Of a DNA stretch of 64,000 bases, positions 34,150 to 41,132 are shown piece by piece. The notes under the pieces were generated by a model, which saw only the letters and a list, made by a program, of their open reading frames with translations, had not been told where the DNA came from and did no database searches. Made by a program: the position numbers and the translations under genes. Position 1 is the stretch's first letter, and each line of letters starts with the position of its first letter. Source of the DNA: an uncultured Cellulophaga sp. (GTDB lineage Bacteria > Bacteroidota > Bacteroidia > Flavobacteriales > Flavobacteriaceae); the NCBI GenBank assembly GCA_947496695.1, contig CANMEI010000001.1, positions 434,001 to 498,000 of the forward strand, in the 5' to 3' direction.

Positions 34150-34887
34150 TTATTCTTTATAAAAATCTATATTTGAAAAAATGTTGAATAGTCTTTTTTT
34201 TGAATCTGTTACATTTGTGGGAACAGCCTGATTGAAAGCACTTAATCTCTTTGGAGCATCTTTAATAGGTTCATAATCCTCATCCTGATATTCCACTATA
34301 CTATTAATAATTCTCCCAAACTCAGAATTTGAAAGATTTTTAACTTGTTTATTTTCTCTTAAAAGATGAAAGAAATATAATACGTCCGCTTTATTCCAAT
34401 TAAATTGAATTTTCTTCTCTAAATTAGGATAAGGATTTTCTAAATAATTACTTATATCTTCATGTAATCTATTTAGCTGTTGAAGTAATCTTTTGTTTAT
34501 ATCGTCATTAAAATAATCTACTTTCTGCAATACTTTTGAAATTTCATCCAGTTGATTAAGCCTTTCACTAACAAAACTACTAAATGATTCTCCATAAATA
34601 CCTTTAGTAGATTTTTCATTTTTAAAAGAATTAAAATATCTAGTCGCCATTTCATCAATTTTTGGAAATAAAAAATCCTTTAAAAACTCTTTTTCTAAAT
34701 ATTCTTCTTCGTTACCCGAATACATATCCCAACTTTTATATATGATCTTAATTTTATTTTCGTCCATGGGTTCTTTAAATTCTTCTGGCAAAATATTTCT
34801 AGAACAATAATTGAGAAAAAAATGTTGAAGTTTACAATATTTTTCTTTTGAAGTAAAATCTAAAAAACTCAAATTTCTATGATACAT
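34150..34887 (-). CDS. Hypothetical element protein, 245 aa
   Basis: A soluble, mostly helical, charged protein. The N-terminal half includes 'EEEYLEKEFLKDFLFPKIDE', and the C-terminal part 'FNWNKADVLYFFHLLRENKQ' followed by 'LSNSEFGRIINSIVEYQDED' loosely resembles the end of RteC-like proteins of Bacteroidetes mobile elements. The similarity is weak and no function is assigned. It is preceded by a striking array of half-sites (34904-34940), so its expression is probably regulated. A 187-base gap separates it from the RepA-like gene. Confidence 0.65.
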   Translation of the reverse strand: MYHRNLSFLDFTSKEKYCKLQHFFLNYCSRNILPEEFKEPMDENKIKIIYKSWDMYSGNEEEYLEKEFLKDFLFPKIDEMATRYFNSFKNEKSTKGIYGESFSSFVSERLNQLDEISKVLQKVDYFNDDINKRLLQQLNRLHEDISNYLENPYPNLEKKIQFNWNKADVLYFFHLLRENKQVKNLSNSEFGRIINSIVEYQDEDYEPIKDAPKRLSAFNQAVPTNVTDSKKRLFNIFSNIDFYKE

Positions 34888-34903
34888 AAATATTATAATT
34901 AAA

Positions 34904-34940
34904 ACCTACACTAAAATACTAAAGTGTAACTAGTGTAGGT
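34904..34940 (-). promoter_or_regulatory. Palindromic array upstream of the 245-aa gene
   Basis: ACCTACACTA (34904-34913) and TAGTGTAGGT (34931-34940) are exact 10-bp inverted arms. Between them is a further AAGTGTAA (34921-34928), so the half-site [A/T]AGTGTA occurs three times: once inverted and twice in tandem 9-10 bases apart. This suggests cooperative binding of a regulator just upstream of the start at 34887. Confidence 0.5.
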
Positions 34941-35043
34941 ATTTTTAAATGCATTTCATTTTCAGTGGTTTTTTTTTAAAAGAGAAAAAACCGTCTCAAA
35001 ACCCAATTAATTAAGGAAAATACAGCATAAAAACTCTAAAAAA

Positions 35044-35295
35044 TTAATCTATTAAAATTTCAAAATGATTATAGAAATATGGTGTATCATCAATAATGTA
35101 AACGACATGAAAATTTGTAGATAATTTTATATAAGTGACAATACACTTTTCTCCAGAAAGTATTTTACCTACATTCCTAATTGCTAAAACCATAAAAGGA
35201 CATTTTAATTTAATTAATTTATTCTCAAATGTAACTACCCAAATACTTAACGGTGTAGAGTACCTGAGTAGTTCTACTAATTCACTATTTTTCAT
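35044..35295 (-). CDS. Hypothetical small element protein, 83 aa
   Basis: The likely start is the ATG at 35295 (MKNSELVELLRYSTPLSIW); the longer frame from 35349 has an unlikely hydrophobic leader. The protein looks like a small beta-rich domain ('IWVVTFENKLIKLKCPFMVL', 'CIVTYIKLSTNFHVVYIIDD'). No family is recognised. It lies between the RecA-like ATPase and the 245-aa gene on the same strand and may be part of the element's core module. Confidence 0.55.
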   Translation of the reverse strand: MKNSELVELLRYSTPLSIWVVTFENKLIKLKCPFMVLAIRNVGKILSGEKCIVTYIKLSTNFHVVYIIDDTPYFYNHFEILID

Positions 35296-35383
35296 GTAAA
35301 CGCTATGTATATATAATATGTAATGAAGTGATTTGTGCCCACAAACCAATAAATATGGACCTATAGATTAAATCCAACCTGAA

Positions 35384-36247
35384 TTATTTAGAATTTTGAA
35401 TCTGGTCAGAATTAATAATTTGATTTTTTAAAGCTTCTATTTCAGCCTTTCGTTGAAGTATGCGTTCTTTTATTTGATTTTTAAGATTTGGATATTTTGA
35501 ATAAATATGTTGCAATCCTTCAAGCGTAGAACAGCTAACTATCTCAATAAAAATTTCAGATAAATTAACATTATCTTTTGACCATTCTGCAAGCTTCTTT
35601 CCTGTAGTTGTATTTATAATAAAATCGTTCATTTCCTTAAAAAGTCCAGTTCTATCTTTTGTAACTCTGGCAAGATGCTTTTCATTTAGGAGTTCAAAAT
35701 TGAGTGTTAAATCATATTCAAATCCATTTCGCATTTCTTCCTTTGTTCCTAGTTTGGTTACAGTCATTTTACCTCTAACATCCAAACCTGTAACGTATTC
35801 TATTTTACGTCTAACGGTTGTTATAATATGTACATTAGATTGGATAATTTTATCTATAAACGCTTGATGTTTTGGTGTTACAATACTCCAATCTTGGAAT
35901 CTCCCCCCTAACTTTCTGTGAATATCTAAACACCCCCCAACCCCTTTCCATTCATTCGACACTGAATCAATGATAATAACTTCCATTGAAGCCCTTTCAC
36001 AAGTTGTAATAGCTTCTATAAACTTTTCTGGACTATAAGGCGCTTTTAACGATAACACATTGAAATTACCTAAGTGAGCATACAGATTAGAGCTTCCATT
36101 TTCAGTATCTATAATTGCTACTTTAGACCAATCAGTTGTAATTCCATATGCTAATAATAATGCTGAGTAAGTTTTACCTACCCCAGAAGCTCCACTTAAA
36201 CCGATTTTAAGTTTTGTGTTACCCCTTTTCGCTTGATGTAATTGCAT
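35384..36247 (-). CDS. Phage-type RecA-like ATPase (Sak4/AAA_24-like)
   Basis: A 287-aa P-loop ATPase. Walker A GASGVGKT is at residues 19-26 with 'LKIGLSGASGVGKTYSALLL', and Walker B is 'MEVIIIDSVSNEWKG'. A core 'VTPKHQAFIDKIIQSNVHII' and 'GFEYDLTLNFELLNEKH' follow. This is the AAA_24/Sak4-like single-strand annealing or recombinase-associated ATPase found in phages and satellites, with a helical C-terminal tail. It could promote recombination or replication of the element. The neighbouring 114-aa gene may encode its ssDNA-binding partner, by position only. Confidence 0.85.
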   Translation of the reverse strand: MQLHQAKRGNTKLKIGLSGASGVGKTYSALLLAYGITTDWSKVAIIDTENGSSNLYAHLGNFNVLSLKAPYSPEKFIEAITTCERASMEVIIIDSVSNEWKGVGGCLDIHRKLGGRFQDWSIVTPKHQAFIDKIIQSNVHIITTVRRKIEYVTGLDVRGKMTVTKLGTKEEMRNGFEYDLTLNFELLNEKHLARVTKDRTGLFKEMNDFIINTTTGKKLAEWSKDNVNLSEIFIEIVSCSTLEGLQHIYSKYPNLKNQIKERILQRKAEIEALKNQIINSDQIQNSK

Positions 36248-36294
36248 AATTCTATTAATTAAATTTTATACTAATTTTAAATTGTTCAACTAAC

Positions 36295-36323
36295 AAAAAA
36301 AGAGAGCTGATATAGCCCTCTTT
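36295..36323 (-). terminator. Terminator after the 114-aa element gene
   Basis: On the minus strand AAAGAGGGCT (from 36323 to 36314) pairs with AGCTCTCTTT (36308 to 36299) with one G-U and a 5-base loop, followed by a T run. It separates this gene from the ATPase gene downstream. Confidence 0.8.
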
Positions 36324-36343
36324 AATTATTACTTAATATTTTT

Positions 36344-36688
36344 TTAAAGAACTTCTTCTTCTTGTATTAGATGCTTTTCAGCCATATCTAGTTCTTCATT
36401 AACATATTCATATCGGAATAAAAGTTCTACTGTTTCCCCTGTCTCCTTAAAAGTATAATCATAAGGTTCGCATGGAACTTTAGCCACTTTACCCTCAAAC
36501 GATGTACCAATAAGTTCTTTACAAGTGTCTTCATCAAAAGTTGAAGGCACTGATGCTGTCCTTGTAGAAAAATAAACTTTTCCCGTCGTTCTACTTTTAA
36601 TTGGCTCTATTCCGCCTTGCACAATTAATACATTAAATTTTTTCCCTTGATCATTAGATCTTGTTTTGTAATCAATAATTTTTACCAT
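36344..36688 (-). CDS. Small element protein, 114 aa, possibly ssDNA-binding
   Basis: The probable start is the ATG at 36688 (MVKIIDYKTRSNDQGKKFNV); a longer frame from 36814 begins with an odd leader crossing a G-rich patch. The product starts like an OB-fold protein (basic, 'KFNVLIVQGGIEPIKSRTTG', alternating strands) and ends with an acidic tail ('DMAEKHLIQEEEVL'). An acidic C-terminus is a feature of SSB-type proteins. This is suggestive only. It is between the integrase and the RecA-like ATPase. Confidence 0.55.
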   Translation of the reverse strand: MVKIIDYKTRSNDQGKKFNVLIVQGGIEPIKSRTTGKVYFSTRTASVPSTFDEDTCKELIGTSFEGKVAKVPCEPYDYTFKETGETVELLFRYEYVNEELDMAEKHLIQEEEVL

Positions 36689-36843
36689 GATTCTATTTTT
36701 TAAATTATAAATTGTTGTACGGGGATATTCCCCAATTTCAAAAAAGGGCGGGGATGTTTGTGGGTTATAAAAACGAATTATATTCTCAAAAAAAATAAAA
36801 ATTTGAGATTTCATTAGCTGAATTATTTACTTGATAAGTTTAA

Positions 36844-38052
36844 CTACTTACTCAGTTTTTCAGAAAGTCTAACCATTTCTCTGCCTACACTTTTCTGCAC
36901 TACTTTACCATAATATTCTTGTGTAATGTTCATATTAGAATGACCTAATAGTTCACTAACAATTTCCATTGGGACATCATTATATAAAAGTACAGTTGAT
37001 GCAAACGTTTTTCTGGCGGTATGATGAGTAATCGTTTTGTTAATACCAACAATTACAGAAATCTCTTTTAAATAAGAATTTATCTTTTGATTGCTAAACT
37101 TAGGAAGAACATACTCTGAAATTGTTTCATATTTTCTAATTAAGAATATAGCCTTTGGTAGTAACGGCACTGATATTAGTTTACTTGTTTTCTCTCTCTT
37201 AATTTGAATCCATTTATTTCCATCAAAGCCAATAACTAAATGTTCTTTTTTAAGATTAACCATTTCATGATAAGCCAAACCTGTATAACAGCAAAAAATA
37301 AATAAATCACGAACTAATCCTAACCTAGATTGTTGAAAATGATACTTTTCTAATAAAATTAATTCCTCCGAGGTTAGAAAAACTACTTCTTTCTTAACTC
37401 TATTAGGCTTATGATTTATAAAAGGATCGTGATTTAGATAACCTTCTGACACAGCTAGTTTAATAGGCTTTCTAAAGCGCTGAATCACTTTGTTTACTGT
37501 AACCTGTTTTTGGTCTTTTTCCGTCTTTAAATAGTACTCAAATTCAGTTAAAAATTGTTGGTTCAGTTTATCTAAAGGGTAATCTTTCTTATTATATTTA
37601 AAAGAGATAAATGACTCTACATGATTACACACATATTCAAATTTCTTCCATGTAACAGGCTTAATATCCTTATTGATTAACTTAGACTGAGTTGCTAAAT
37701 ATTTTTTGAAATAACTTACAACATTATCTTCTTTCTGTATGATTTTATTGAAAAACTTATCTAGAATATCATCGACAGTAAAATCAATATTTTGAACTTG
37801 AAGAAATAAATAAGCCTTTTGAATTTTTTGATTTATTAGTGATAGTTGACCGTTAATACTATTACTGTATTCGGTCTGTTCTTTAACTAGTTGTTTCTTA
37901 GAATTCCAGCTATTTGGATTCACAAAAAAACTAGTAGAAAACTGCTTTCTTTTCTTTCTAAATGTGATTCTACAATATAAAGGACAAATACCCTTTTGAT
38001 TTGTTTTAGCCTTATTCAAATAGAATAAAACACTTAATGATTCTTGATTCAT
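36844..38052 (-). CDS. Tyrosine recombinase (site-specific integrase)
   Basis: 402 aa from the ATG at 38052; the frame could extend 12 residues upstream. The N-terminal Arm-binding and SAM-like domains (about 1-200) are of the Bacteroidetes phage_int_SAM_5 type ('RITFRKKRKQFSTSFFVNPN'). The catalytic domain has 'CCYTGLAYHEMVNLKKEHL', where the usual first Arg is Ala, then Lys in 'REKTSKLISVPLL', H344-x-x-R347 (HTAR), 'LLGHSNMNIT' and Y380 in 'TQEYYGKV'. CTnDOT-type integrases share the missing Arg. It lies next to the intact tRNA-Asn and should integrate and help excise the element. Confidence 0.94.
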   Translation of the reverse strand: MNQESLSVLFYLNKAKTNQKGICPLYCRITFRKKRKQFSTSFFVNPNSWNSKKQLVKEQTEYSNSINGQLSLINQKIQKAYLFLQVQNIDFTVDDILDKFFNKIIQKEDNVVSYFKKYLATQSKLINKDIKPVTWKKFEYVCNHVESFISFKYNKKDYPLDKLNQQFLTEFEYYLKTEKDQKQVTVNKVIQRFRKPIKLAVSEGYLNHDPFINHKPNRVKKEVVFLTSEELILLEKYHFQQSRLGLVRDLFIFCCYTGLAYHEMVNLKKEHLVIGFDGNKWIQIKREKTSKLISVPLLPKAIFLIRKYETISEYVLPKFSNQKINSYLKEISVIVGINKTITHHTARKTFASTVLLYNDVPMEIVSELLGHSNMNITQEYYGKVVQKSVGREMVRLSEKLSK

Positions 38053-38054
38053 GA

Positions 38055-38081
38055 CCAATTGATTTTTAGTTAAACAATTGG
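38055..38081. promoter_or_regulatory. Inverted repeat at the integrase start
   Basis: CCAATTG (38055-38061) and CAATTGG (38075-38081), each containing the palindrome CAATTG, lie directly upstream of the integrase ATG (38050-38052). This could be an operator or a recombinase-associated site. Confidence 0.35.
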
Positions 38082-38103
38082 CATACAATTCAGTTTTAAA
38101 TGT

Positions 38104-38144
38104 GGGATACCTAGATATTTTATGGGATACCTAATAGAATACCT
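38104..38144. repeat. Direct repeats between integrase gene and attachment site (candidate arm-type sites)
   Basis: GGGATACCTA occurs at 38104-38113 and again at 38124-38133, exactly 20 bases apart, and a looser copy AGAATACCT follows at 38136-38144. Two helical turns of spacing and the location between int and the attachment repeat suit integrase or excisionase arm-type binding. Confidence 0.5.
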
Positions 38145-38237
38145 TTTTTACCCAAAAAACTTGACAAGTTGACTTTTAGTTGAAAGTGGAGATTTTGTAA
38201 CATATACAGCTAATCCAAGCTATACTTGGCTAAAAAT

Positions 38238-38268
38238 AAAAAAGCCCTCAACTTTCGTTGAAGGCTTT
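38238..38268 (-). terminator. tRNA-Asn terminator (copy D)
   Basis: The minus-strand stem is AAAGCCTTCAAC/GTTGAGGGCTTT with a GAAA loop and a T run. It lies 12 bases after the tRNA 3' end. The single U-G wobble (which would be an A-C mismatch on the other strand) shows it is built to work on the minus strand. Confidence 0.9.
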
Positions 38269-38306
38269 CTATCGCTAAGCTCCCCCTCTTGGGCTCGAAC
38301 CAAGGA
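38238..38306. repeat. Right attachment-site direct repeat (69 bp)
   Basis: Identical with 27434-27502. It covers the tRNA-Asn terminator and the last 27 bases of the tRNA gene, so integration leaves the tRNA intact. Confidence 0.93.
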
Positions 38307-38353
38307 CCCTCTGATTAACAGTCAGATGCTCTAACCAACTGAGCTAAGGAGGA
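38280..38353 (-). tRNA. tRNA-Asn (anticodon GTT)
   Basis: A 74-nt cloverleaf: acceptor TCCTCCT/AGGGGGA, D arm GCTC/GAGC with the AGTTGGTTA loop, anticodon stem TCTGA/TCAGA with loop CTGTTAA (anticodon GTT), a 5-base variable loop and T arm CTTGG/CCAAG with loop TTCGAGC. The discriminator is G, and CCA is not encoded. A full promoter (-33 and -7) lies upstream and a hairpin terminator downstream. It is the integration site of the 10.8-kb element. Confidence 0.97.
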
Positions 38354-38378
38354 GTGTACTTTATCGCGTTAGCGGGTG

Positions 38379-38409
38379 CAAATATAATTGTTTTTTCAAA
38401 TTAGCCAAA
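38379..38409 (-). promoter_or_regulatory. Promoter of tRNA-Asn
   Basis: The minus strand reads TTTG (38406-38409), a 19-base spacer, and TATATTTG (38379-38386), an exact fit to the Bacteroidetes TTTG-N19-TAnnTTTG promoter. The tRNA 5' end is 26 bases downstream. Confidence 0.8.
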
Positions 38410-38454
38410 CAAAAAAATACACTTTTTTTGTTTTTTTTTATTCTGACCTATTTT

Positions 38455-39771
38455 TTATAAAAATCCTTTTATAATATTCCAGATATCATTACCAAAAATT
38501 ACAGCCATTAAGCCCATAATTATAACGAAACCTATTATCTGTCCACGCTCTAAAACTTTCTCACTTGGCGTACGACCAGTTATCATCTCATAAAGTAAAA
38601 ACATTACATGGCCACCATCTAAAGCTGGTATAGGTAATAAGTTTACAAATGCCAACCAAACTGAAAACATTGCCATAAAGTTCCAAAAGAACATCCAATC
38701 AAAAGATTCTGGCATCATGCTTACAATACCTATTGGTCCTTTTACTGATTTGTATGCTTCTGTTTTTGGTTTAAAAATAATTTTGAATTGTTTTATCTGC
38801 TTTGTAAGTACTTTTATAGTTTCTGAAAAACCAGCTGGTATTGCTGCTAATAAACTATACTCATCTGTAACAACTAAATCATCAGTACTTAATTGCACTC
38901 CAATAACACCACTTTCGGGTACAACTAAATTAATTACTTTTTCAGTTCCACCTCTATTTACAATAATGTTTAAAGGCTCATTTACAGCTCCTTTTATAGC
39001 TGTTACAAACTCATTCCAATAAACTGCACTTTTATTATTTACTGATACAATTTGATCACCTGCCTGTAACCCTGATTTAGATGCAACAGAATTTGATAAT
39101 ACCGTAGCTATTAAAGATTTTTGTCTATACCCTAAAAAGTTTTTACCCTGAGTTGCTAAAACGTCTTTAATTCCTTCATCTGGCACTGAAAAACTAACTT
39201 TTTCTCCACCTCTATCCACTGTAATTTGATCAGCTAATAAAATATCTAAAGTAGCATCAGAGAATTTTTTTGATTTCTCTCCATCAATAGAAAGTATTTT
39301 ATCACCAGTTTTTAGCCCTATTTTTTCACCAATTGAATCTACGACAATACCATATTTCAAATTATCTGCAGGTATATAAGTATCACCATTAACTACCAAT
39401 AAACTAGTATAAATAATCCATGCTAAAAAAAAGTTTACAGTAACACCACCTAACATTATAATTAAACGCTGCCAAGCTGGTTTTGAACGGAATTCCCATG
39501 GTTGTGGTTCTTGTGCCATTTGCTCAGTATCCATACTTTCGTCTATCATACCCGCAATTTTCACATAACCACCTAATGGCAACCAACCAATACCATATTC
39601 TGTCTCTCCTATTTTTTTCTTAAATAATGAAAATTTAACATCAAAAAATAAGTAGAATTTTTCTACTTTGGTTTTGAAATATTTAGCTGGAATAAAATGC
39701 CCCAACTCGTGTAAAATTACTAATATCGAAATAATTAATATAAAGGTAAGTATCTGTGTAACTACGCCCAT
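38455..39771 (-). CDS. rseP: RIP metalloprotease RseP (site-2 protease)
   Basis: A 438-aa inner-membrane protease. The zinc motif HELGH is at residues 21-25 in the first membrane helix, 'PLGGYVKIAGM' follows, two PDZ-like regions occupy about 130-300 ('VDSIGEKIGLKTGDKILSID' and 'NSVASKSGLQAGDQIVSVNN'), and the C-terminal 'NLLPIPALDGGH' supplies the third zinc ligand. RseP cleaves transmembrane substrates such as anti-sigma factors in envelope stress signalling. A minus-strand -7 box (TACTTTTG) lies 30 bases upstream. Confidence 0.96.
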   Translation of the reverse strand: MGVVTQILTFILIISILVILHELGHFIPAKYFKTKVEKFYLFFDVKFSLFKKKIGETEYGIGWLPLGGYVKIAGMIDESMDTEQMAQEPQPWEFRSKPAWQRLIIMLGGVTVNFFLAWIIYTSLLVVNGDTYIPADNLKYGIVVDSIGEKIGLKTGDKILSIDGEKSKKFSDATLDILLADQITVDRGGEKVSFSVPDEGIKDVLATQGKNFLGYRQKSLIATVLSNSVASKSGLQAGDQIVSVNNKSAVYWNEFVTAIKGAVNEPLNIIVNRGGTEKVINLVVPESGVIGVQLSTDDLVVTDEYSLLAAIPAGFSETIKVLTKQIKQFKIIFKPKTEAYKSVKGPIGIVSMMPESFDWMFFWNFMAMFSVWLAFVNLLPIPALDGGHVMFLLYEMITGRTPSEKVLERGQIIGFVIIMGLMAVIFGNDIWNIIKGFL

Positions 39772-39800
39772 TTAATGTCTTTTTTTTAACTTTTAAGCGC

Positions 39801-39808
39801 CAAAAGTA
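39801..39808 (-). promoter_or_regulatory. Candidate -7 box of rseP
   Basis: The minus strand reads TACTTTTG, an exact TAnnTTTG match, 30 bases before the rseP start codon. Confidence 0.42.
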
Positions 39809-39914
39809 AGCTTTTACAAGATGTAAAAAAAGTAAAGTAATTTTAGCCGATTTATTTTATGAAATTTTTAATAGCTTTTAAATAGATTCTCTTTAACTAT
39901 TGAAACTGCGTTAG

Positions 39915-39922
39915 TACCTTTG
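39915..39922 (+). promoter_or_regulatory. Candidate -7 box of the SCO gene
   Basis: TACCTTTG is an exact match to TAnnTTTG, 14 bases before the ATG at 39936, implying a very short leader. Confidence 0.45.
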
Positions 39923-39935
39923 TTAAAAATAAAAA

Positions 39936-40610
39936 ATGGGTGCTTTTTTAAAAAAATACAGATTATTCTTAATCGTATTTCTATCGTTATCAACTGTAAT
40001 AATGTATCTCTTTTACAATGCATTAAAGCCTGTAGTTATTTTACCTATTTACCAACCTGCAGATTTTAATCCTGAATTAGTAGATCTATCATTACAGCAT
40101 GTAAAAAAATATCATACAATTGCAGATTTTTCATTAACTAACCAAAATGGTGAAACCATAACTAATGATACTTATAAAAATAAAATTTATATAGCCGATT
40201 TCTTTTTTACGACTTGCCCTACTATTTGCCCAATTATGACAGGTAATATGGTTACTATTCAAAAAGAGATTTTAAATGATGATGATGTTATGTTATTATC
40301 ACATTCAGTAACTCCTGTAATAGATTCAGTAGCACAATTAAAAAAGTATGCTTTAGAGAAAGGTGTTAATGATAAAAAATGGAATTTAGTCACTGGTGAT
40401 AAAAAACAAATTTATGAACTTGCCAGAAAATCATATTTGGCAGTAAAAACTGATGGTGATGGTGGGCCTTTTGATATGATACATACTGAAAATTTTATGC
40501 TCGTTGATAAAGAAAGAAGAATACGAGGTACTTATGACGGAACCAACCCTGAAGAAATAGAAAAACTGTTGAGTGATCTTGAAATTTTAAAAAAATCTTA
40601 TAAAAAATAA
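39936..40610 (+). CDS. SCO1/SenC family copper-binding thioredoxin-fold protein
   Basis: A 224-aa protein with an N-terminal membrane anchor (about 8-27) and a periplasmic thioredoxin-like domain. The copper ligands are C94 and C98 in 'TTCPTICPIM' and H183 in 'DMIHTENFMLVD'. SCO proteins deliver copper to, or reduce the CuA site of, cytochrome c oxidase. Here no oxidase genes are adjacent. It stands alone after its -7 box. Confidence 0.93.
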   Translation: MGAFLKKYRLFLIVFLSLSTVIMYLFYNALKPVVILPIYQPADFNPELVDLSLQHVKKYHTIADFSLTNQNGETITNDTYKNKIYIADFFFTTCPTICPIMTGNMVTIQKEILNDDDVMLLSHSVTPVIDSVAQLKKYALEKGVNDKKWNLVTGDKKQIYELARKSYLAVKTDGDGGPFDMIHTENFMLVDKERRIRGTYDGTNPEEIEKLLSDLEILKKSYKK

Positions 40611-40848
40611 TTAATGGTTTTCTTATTAATTATTGAATTGGTTATTTATAAATATTTAATTTTTTTACTTAAAGTATAAAATTGGTTGACTTCTAAAATA
40701 TTAATCTTGCTATATCTAAATTATGTTATGTAACAATACTTTTCTGATGTTATACTTAAAAGAGGATAAAAGATAGTGCTTACGCACAATTACCATAAAA
40801 AATGAAATTTTAATAGCTTTTTAAGACCTTAATATAGTCTTTTTCACT

Positions 40849-40856
40849 TATTTTTG
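40849..40856 (+). promoter_or_regulatory. Candidate -7 box of the feo operon; constrains the feoA start
   Basis: TATTTTTG is an exact TAnnTTTG match. It overlaps the TTG at 40854 that begins the longest frame, so transcription would start near 40863. Translation must therefore begin downstream, most likely at 40887. Confidence 0.5.
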
Positions 40857-40886
40857 CTCTTAATTAAAATCAATCTAAATAACAAG

Positions 40887-41132
40887 TTGGTAAAAACAGT
40901 TGCACAATTAAAACGAGGAGAAAAAGGTATTATCAAAGAATTTGCTGATAACATACTACCTATAAAAATTTTAGAACTAGGGTGCTTACCTGGTAATGAA
41001 GTTGAACTTGTTTTAATTGCACCTTTAAAAGACCCTATTTATATAAATGTAAATGGTTCTCATATTGCGATACGTCGTTCAATGGCCAAATTGATTGAGC
41101 TAGAAATAATTGAAGACGAAAGCCTATTATGA
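40887..41132 (+). CDS. feoA: Ferrous iron transport protein FeoA (SH3-like)
   Basis: About 81 aa from a TTG at 40887, giving 'VKTVAQLKRGEKGIIKEFAD', which matches the typical FeoA start. There is no ATG upstream, and the longer frame overlaps the promoter box. The SH3-like fold is shown by 'LKILELGCLPGNEVELVLIA' and 'NGSHIAIRRSMAKLIELEII'. FeoA is a small cytoplasmic partner of the FeoB transporter. Its TGA overlaps the feoB ATG (ATGA at 41129-41132), indicating translational coupling. Confidence 0.85.
   Translation: MVKTVAQLKRGEKGIIKEFADNILPIKILELGCLPGNEVELVLIAPLKDPIYINVNGSHIAIRRSMAKLIELEIIEDESLL

Larger units (their letters stand above)
27434..38306. mobile_element. Integrative element in tRNA-Asn carrying a type III restriction system
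   Basis: Identical 69-bp direct repeats bound the region at 27434-27502 and 38238-38306; the offset, and so the element length, is 10,804 bp. The right copy contains the last 27 nucleotides of the intact tRNA-Asn plus its terminator. The left copy is the displaced equivalent. The tyrosine recombinase gene is next to the intact tRNA, as in most tRNA-targeting islands. The contents, all on the minus strand, are the integrase, a 114-aa protein, a RecA/Sak4-like ATPase, two unknowns, a RepA-like ATPase, a GIY-YIG nuclease, mod and res. No relaxase, coupling protein or structural phage gene is seen. Confidence 0.92.

Noticed and set aside
27503..38237. Complete prophage
   Set aside because: Integrase and two phage-like ATPases are present, but there are no capsid, terminase, tail or lysis genes.
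24501..38268. CRISPR array suspected from four repeated segments
   Set aside because: The copies are kilobases apart, form a terminator hairpin, and lie right after genes. There is no spacer structure and no cas gene.
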